In this document: in pieces, positions 6,551-8,258 of the stretch
Layout of the letters: the number at the start of each line of letters is the position of its first letter
Position numbering within the stretch: the stretch's first letter is position 1
NCBI GenBank assembly: GCA_041584155.1
Contig: JBFHEL010000179.1
Span: 1 to 8,258, forward strand
Origin: Saccharicrinis sp041584155
GTDB taxonomy: Bacteria > Bacteroidota > Bacteroidia > Bacteroidales > Marinilabiliaceae
Direction of reading: 5' to 3'
DNA: 8,258 nucleotides
Program-made: the position numbers and the translations under genes
The notes under the pieces: model-generated
What the model saw: only the letters and a program-made list of their open reading frames with translations
Databases searched by the model: none
What the model was told of the DNA's origin: nothing

Positions 6551-6561
6551 TAAGCAAATAG
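6551..6561. repeat. 11-base motif TAAGCAAATAG, right copy of an inverted pair
   Basis: This is the reverse complement of 6420-6430. It lies 7 bases upstream of the candidate -7 element of the response-regulator gene, where a bound protein would interfere with polymerase, so it could serve autoregulation. Confidence 0.4.
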
Positions 6562-6568
6562 ATACAGT

Positions 6569-6576
6569 TAAATTTG
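6569..6576 (+). promoter_or_regulatory. Candidate -7 element for the response-regulator gene
   Basis: TAAATTTG fits TAnnTTTG exactly, 21 bases before the ATG at 6598, giving a very short leader of about 15 bases. No TTTG or TTG lies at the proper -33 distance, so it may be weak or need an activator. A near match TGTGTTTG at 6444-6451 is an alternative with a longer leader. Confidence 0.3.
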
Positions 6577-6597
6577 CTATATACTTATTATTCTATT

Positions 6598-7236
6598 ATG
6601 ATATCTGTTGTTATTGCTGATGATCATGCCGTTGTGAGAACGGGGCTAAGTTTAATCTTTCAGGAAAGTGCTGTTATTTCTGTTGAAGAAGAGGTAGAGA
6701 ATGGTGATGCATTATTAACTGTTTTAAAACAAAGGCAATTTGATGTGGCTATTATTGATGTGAATATGCCCGGGAAAAGTTCATTTGACTTAATCACAGA
6801 GTTACAAGTGCAATGTCCTAAGATGAAGTTGGTGGTGTTTAGTATGAATACCGATGAACAGTTGGCTATAAGGATGTTTAAAAATGGAGTGTTGTCATAT
6901 ATTAATAAGGAAGAAAATCCGGCGGAATTAATTAATGCTGTTGTTCATGCCGCAGAGAATAAACGTTACCTTACGCAGCAGCAGAAATATTATTTTGCCA
7001 ATCAATTTATCAAGGGCCAAGACGATGTTTGTGATCATCAGAGTCTTACAGATAGGGAATATCAAATTATGTGTTTGTTGGTTTCGGGTATATCAAAGGG
7101 CGAAATAGCGAAGAAATTAGATATTAGTAAAAATACCTTAAGTAACCATCGCAATAACCTATTAAAAAAGTTAAACCTTTCGAATAATGTTGAGCTCACA
7201 AAATATGCCTTGCATCACAATCTTACCCAGTATTAA
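6598..7236 (+). CDS. NarL/FixJ-family response regulator
   Basis: This two-component transcription factor has 212 residues, normal for the family. The receiver domain (about 1-118) has the acidic pair D8-D9 in VVIADDHAVVRTG, the phosphoacceptor D54 in AIIDVNMPG, the switch S82 in VVFSMNTD and the invariant K104 in YINKEENP, so all catalytic positions are present. A short linker leads to a LuxR-type helix-turn-helix (about 149-210): LTDREYQIMCLLVSGISKGEIAKKL with recognition helix ISKNTLSNHRNNLLKKLN. The ATG at 6598 is chosen because it begins MISVVIADDH directly; the frame extends to a TTG at 6574 but adds no domain sequence and has no ribosome site. The next gene begins 9 bases after the stop and probably encodes its sensor. 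Being divergent from the receptor-phytase unit, it is a candidate regulator of that unit; targets are inferred only. Confidence 0.93.
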   Translation: MISVVIADDHAVVRTGLSLIFQESAVISVEEEVENGDALLTVLKQRQFDVAIIDVNMPGKSSFDLITELQVQCPKMKLVVFSMNTDEQLAIRMFKNGVLSYINKEENPAELINAVVHAAENKRYLTQQQKYYFANQFIKGQDDVCDHQSLTDREYQIMCLLVSGISKGEIAKKLDISKNTLSNHRNNLLKKLNLSNNVELTKYALHHNLTQY

Positions 7237-7245
7237 ACTAGGAGA

Positions 7246-8258
7246 ATGTTAAGGTTGCAGATTATTTTATTACTTGTTTTTTATAGTGTAAGCATTTGTT
7301 GTACAAAACATTTGAATACCAGAAATAAGGTGGTTGATTACTTGACTGGGTTGGAGGTTTGTTTATTTAATAATCCGGATAGTTGTGATTATTATCTGAA
7401 TTTGTTACATCGTAAATTGGCTGTAAACGAAAACGATACATTGTATGCTGCCTATTTAAATTTAGAAGGAATCAGGTTTTCTTTGAATGGGAATAATATT
7501 GCAGCCTTCGAAAAATTTGAGAAATCCAATTCTATATACAAAATGTATACTAATCCGAATGGTTACGTACGAACGCTGCTTAATAAAGGAGAGGTGTTGT
7601 ATAATTGGGGAGAGTATCAGAAAGCCCTTGATTGTTTTAAAGAGGGGTTGCAATTTTCAATAGCGCATGATTTAAAAAAACAAGAAGTGCGTAGTTTAAA
7701 TTATATTGGTAAATATTATCACTCTAAAGGTGAATTTGAACTATCCTTCAGTTATTATATGCAGTGCTTACTACTCGCTCAGCAGATTAAAGACACTTTG
7801 GGTGTTGTTTCCATTCAGAATAAAATTGGTAAACATTACGAAACGCTAGGGAATTATCCTAAATCTTTGGAGTATTATTTATTGTCAGAGAAGCTGGTGC
7901 GCCACACTCAGAATTATATCGAAATGGCATCCACATTTAATAGCTTGGGCAATTTGTATCATATCCTAAAAGATTATTCTAAGTCGTTTCACTTTCATAA
8001 TATGGCATTGGAAACTCGTAGTCATATGAATTATTCAGAAGGAGTGGCTAAATCACTTAATAACTTAGGAGAAGTGTTAATTGATATGGAAAAGGTGGAT
8101 AGTGCTATGATGTATTTTAATCATTCATATGAAATATGCGAGGATATTGAATATGCCAAAGGGTGTGTAAAGAGTGTTCATAATCAGGGGATTGTTTATC
8201 AAAAACGCTTGGATGATGCTCAAGCCATTGCAAAATTTAAGGAAGCATTGCTATTATC
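7246..8258 (+). CDS. Exported TPR protein, probable sensor-kinase N-terminus (3' end outside window)
   Basis: The frame stays open for 337 codons to the window edge, so the C-terminus is missing. The N-terminus (MLRLQIILLLVFYSVSICC) is a signal sequence or membrane anchor; the CC at 18-19 could be a lipoprotein site, but the preceding residues fit a lipobox poorly. TPR units repeat every 39-40 residues: LNKGEVLYNWGEYQKALDCF (112), LNYIGKYYHSKGEFELSFSY (151), QNKIGKHYETLGNYPKSLEY (191), FNSLGNLYHILKDYSKSFHF (231), LNNLGEVLIDMEKVDSAMMY (271) and VHNQGIVYQKRLDDAQAIAK (311), with a weaker unit near 70-100. Such periplasmic TPR arrays in Bacteroidota usually precede a transmembrane helix and a histidine kinase, or a LuxR-type DNA-binding domain. 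The 9-base gap after a response regulator favours a kinase. AGGAGA touches the ATG directly, too close for a standard Shine-Dalgarno. Confidence 0.85.
   Translation, partial: MLRLQIILLLVFYSVSICCTKHLNTRNKVVDYLTGLEVCLFNNPDSCDYYLNLLHRKLAVNENDTLYAAYLNLEGIRFSLNGNNIAAFEKFEKSNSIYKMYTNPNGYVRTLLNKGEVLYNWGEYQKALDCFKEGLQFSIAHDLKKQEVRSLNYIGKYYHSKGEFELSFSYYMQCLLLAQQIKDTLGVVSIQNKIGKHYETLGNYPKSLEYYLLSEKLVRHTQNYIEMASTFNSLGNLYHILKDYSKSFHFHNMALETRSHMNYSEGVAKSLNNLGEVLIDMEKVDSAMMYFNHSYEICEDIEYAKGCVKSVHNQGIVYQKRLDDAQAIAKFKEALLL

Larger units (their letters stand above)
6287..6597. other. Divergent control region between receptor and response-regulator genes
   Basis: This 311-base AT-rich region separates the receptor gene (leftward) from the regulator gene (rightward). 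It contains no convincing gene. It is dense in dyads: ATTGT-T-ACAAT at 6312-6322, the GCAAT/ATTGC set at 6331-6363, the 23-base inverted repeat at 6382-6404, TGTGT-N7-ACACA at 6455-6471, and the 11-base inverted pair at 6420-6430 and 6551-6561. GTCATA, the outer half of the 6382-6404 repeat, recurs at 6458-6463. A 35-codon ORF at 6513-6620 overlaps the regulator start in another frame and is considered spurious. Confidence 0.6.

Noticed and set aside
6574..6597. Upstream TTG start for the response regulator
   Set aside because: It adds eight residues not seen in the family, and the receiver domain begins right at the ATG at 6598.
6513..6620. 35-codon frame overlapping the response-regulator start, with GGAGG at 6542-6546
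   Set aside because: The frame holds no recognisable sequence, runs across the true regulator start in a different frame, and the GGAGG lies inside it with no start codon at proper distance.

Overview
The window reads as chromosomal DNA of an AT-rich Bacteroidota, probably a free-living or marine Bacteroidales/Marinilabiliales-type organism. Evidence: a DUF5606 protein (a family I know only from this phylum), a TonB-dependent receptor with an N-terminal carboxypeptidase-regulatory-like domain, TAnnTTTG-type promoter candidates, and genes mostly lacking Shine-Dalgarno sequences. The genus is not resolvable from sequence reading alone.

Left part (1-2162, + strand, housekeeping): the 3' end of coaE (dephospho-CoA kinase), a membrane-anchored TerB/J-domain co-chaperone-like protein, and a DUF5606 protein. 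The genes are separated by 274- and 298-base gaps, so each probably has its own promoter. The best promoter match lies before the DUF5606 gene and is followed by a perfect small stem-loop in the leader. A 34-base perfect palindrome with A and T runs (2186-2219) acts as a shared bidirectional terminator against the convergent gene on the right.

Middle part (2246-6286, - strand): a two-gene phytate or inositol-phosphate unit, transcribed right to left. It consists of a 919-residue TonB-dependent outer-membrane receptor followed by a beta-propeller 3-phytase lipoprotein. The 104-base gap between them has no clear promoter but holds a stem-loop followed by a T run, which could attenuate transcription into the phytase gene.

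Right part (6598-8258, + strand, divergent from the receptor): a NarL/FixJ-type response regulator and, 9 bases downstream, a secreted or membrane-anchored TPR protein that runs off the window. The TPR protein has regular 40-residue repeats and is probably the sensor half of a TPR histidine kinase. The 311-base divergent gap is rich in dyad symmetry: a perfect 10+10 inverted repeat, a palindrome inside the proposed receptor promoter, and an 11-base motif present once in each orientation near the two promoters. The working model, which is inference, is a signal-controlled phytate acquisition locus: a surface lipoprotein phytase releases phosphate or lower inositol phosphates, the receptor imports a product or complex, and the adjacent two-component pair controls the divergent promoters. 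No mobile element, CRISPR array, rRNA or tRNA was seen.
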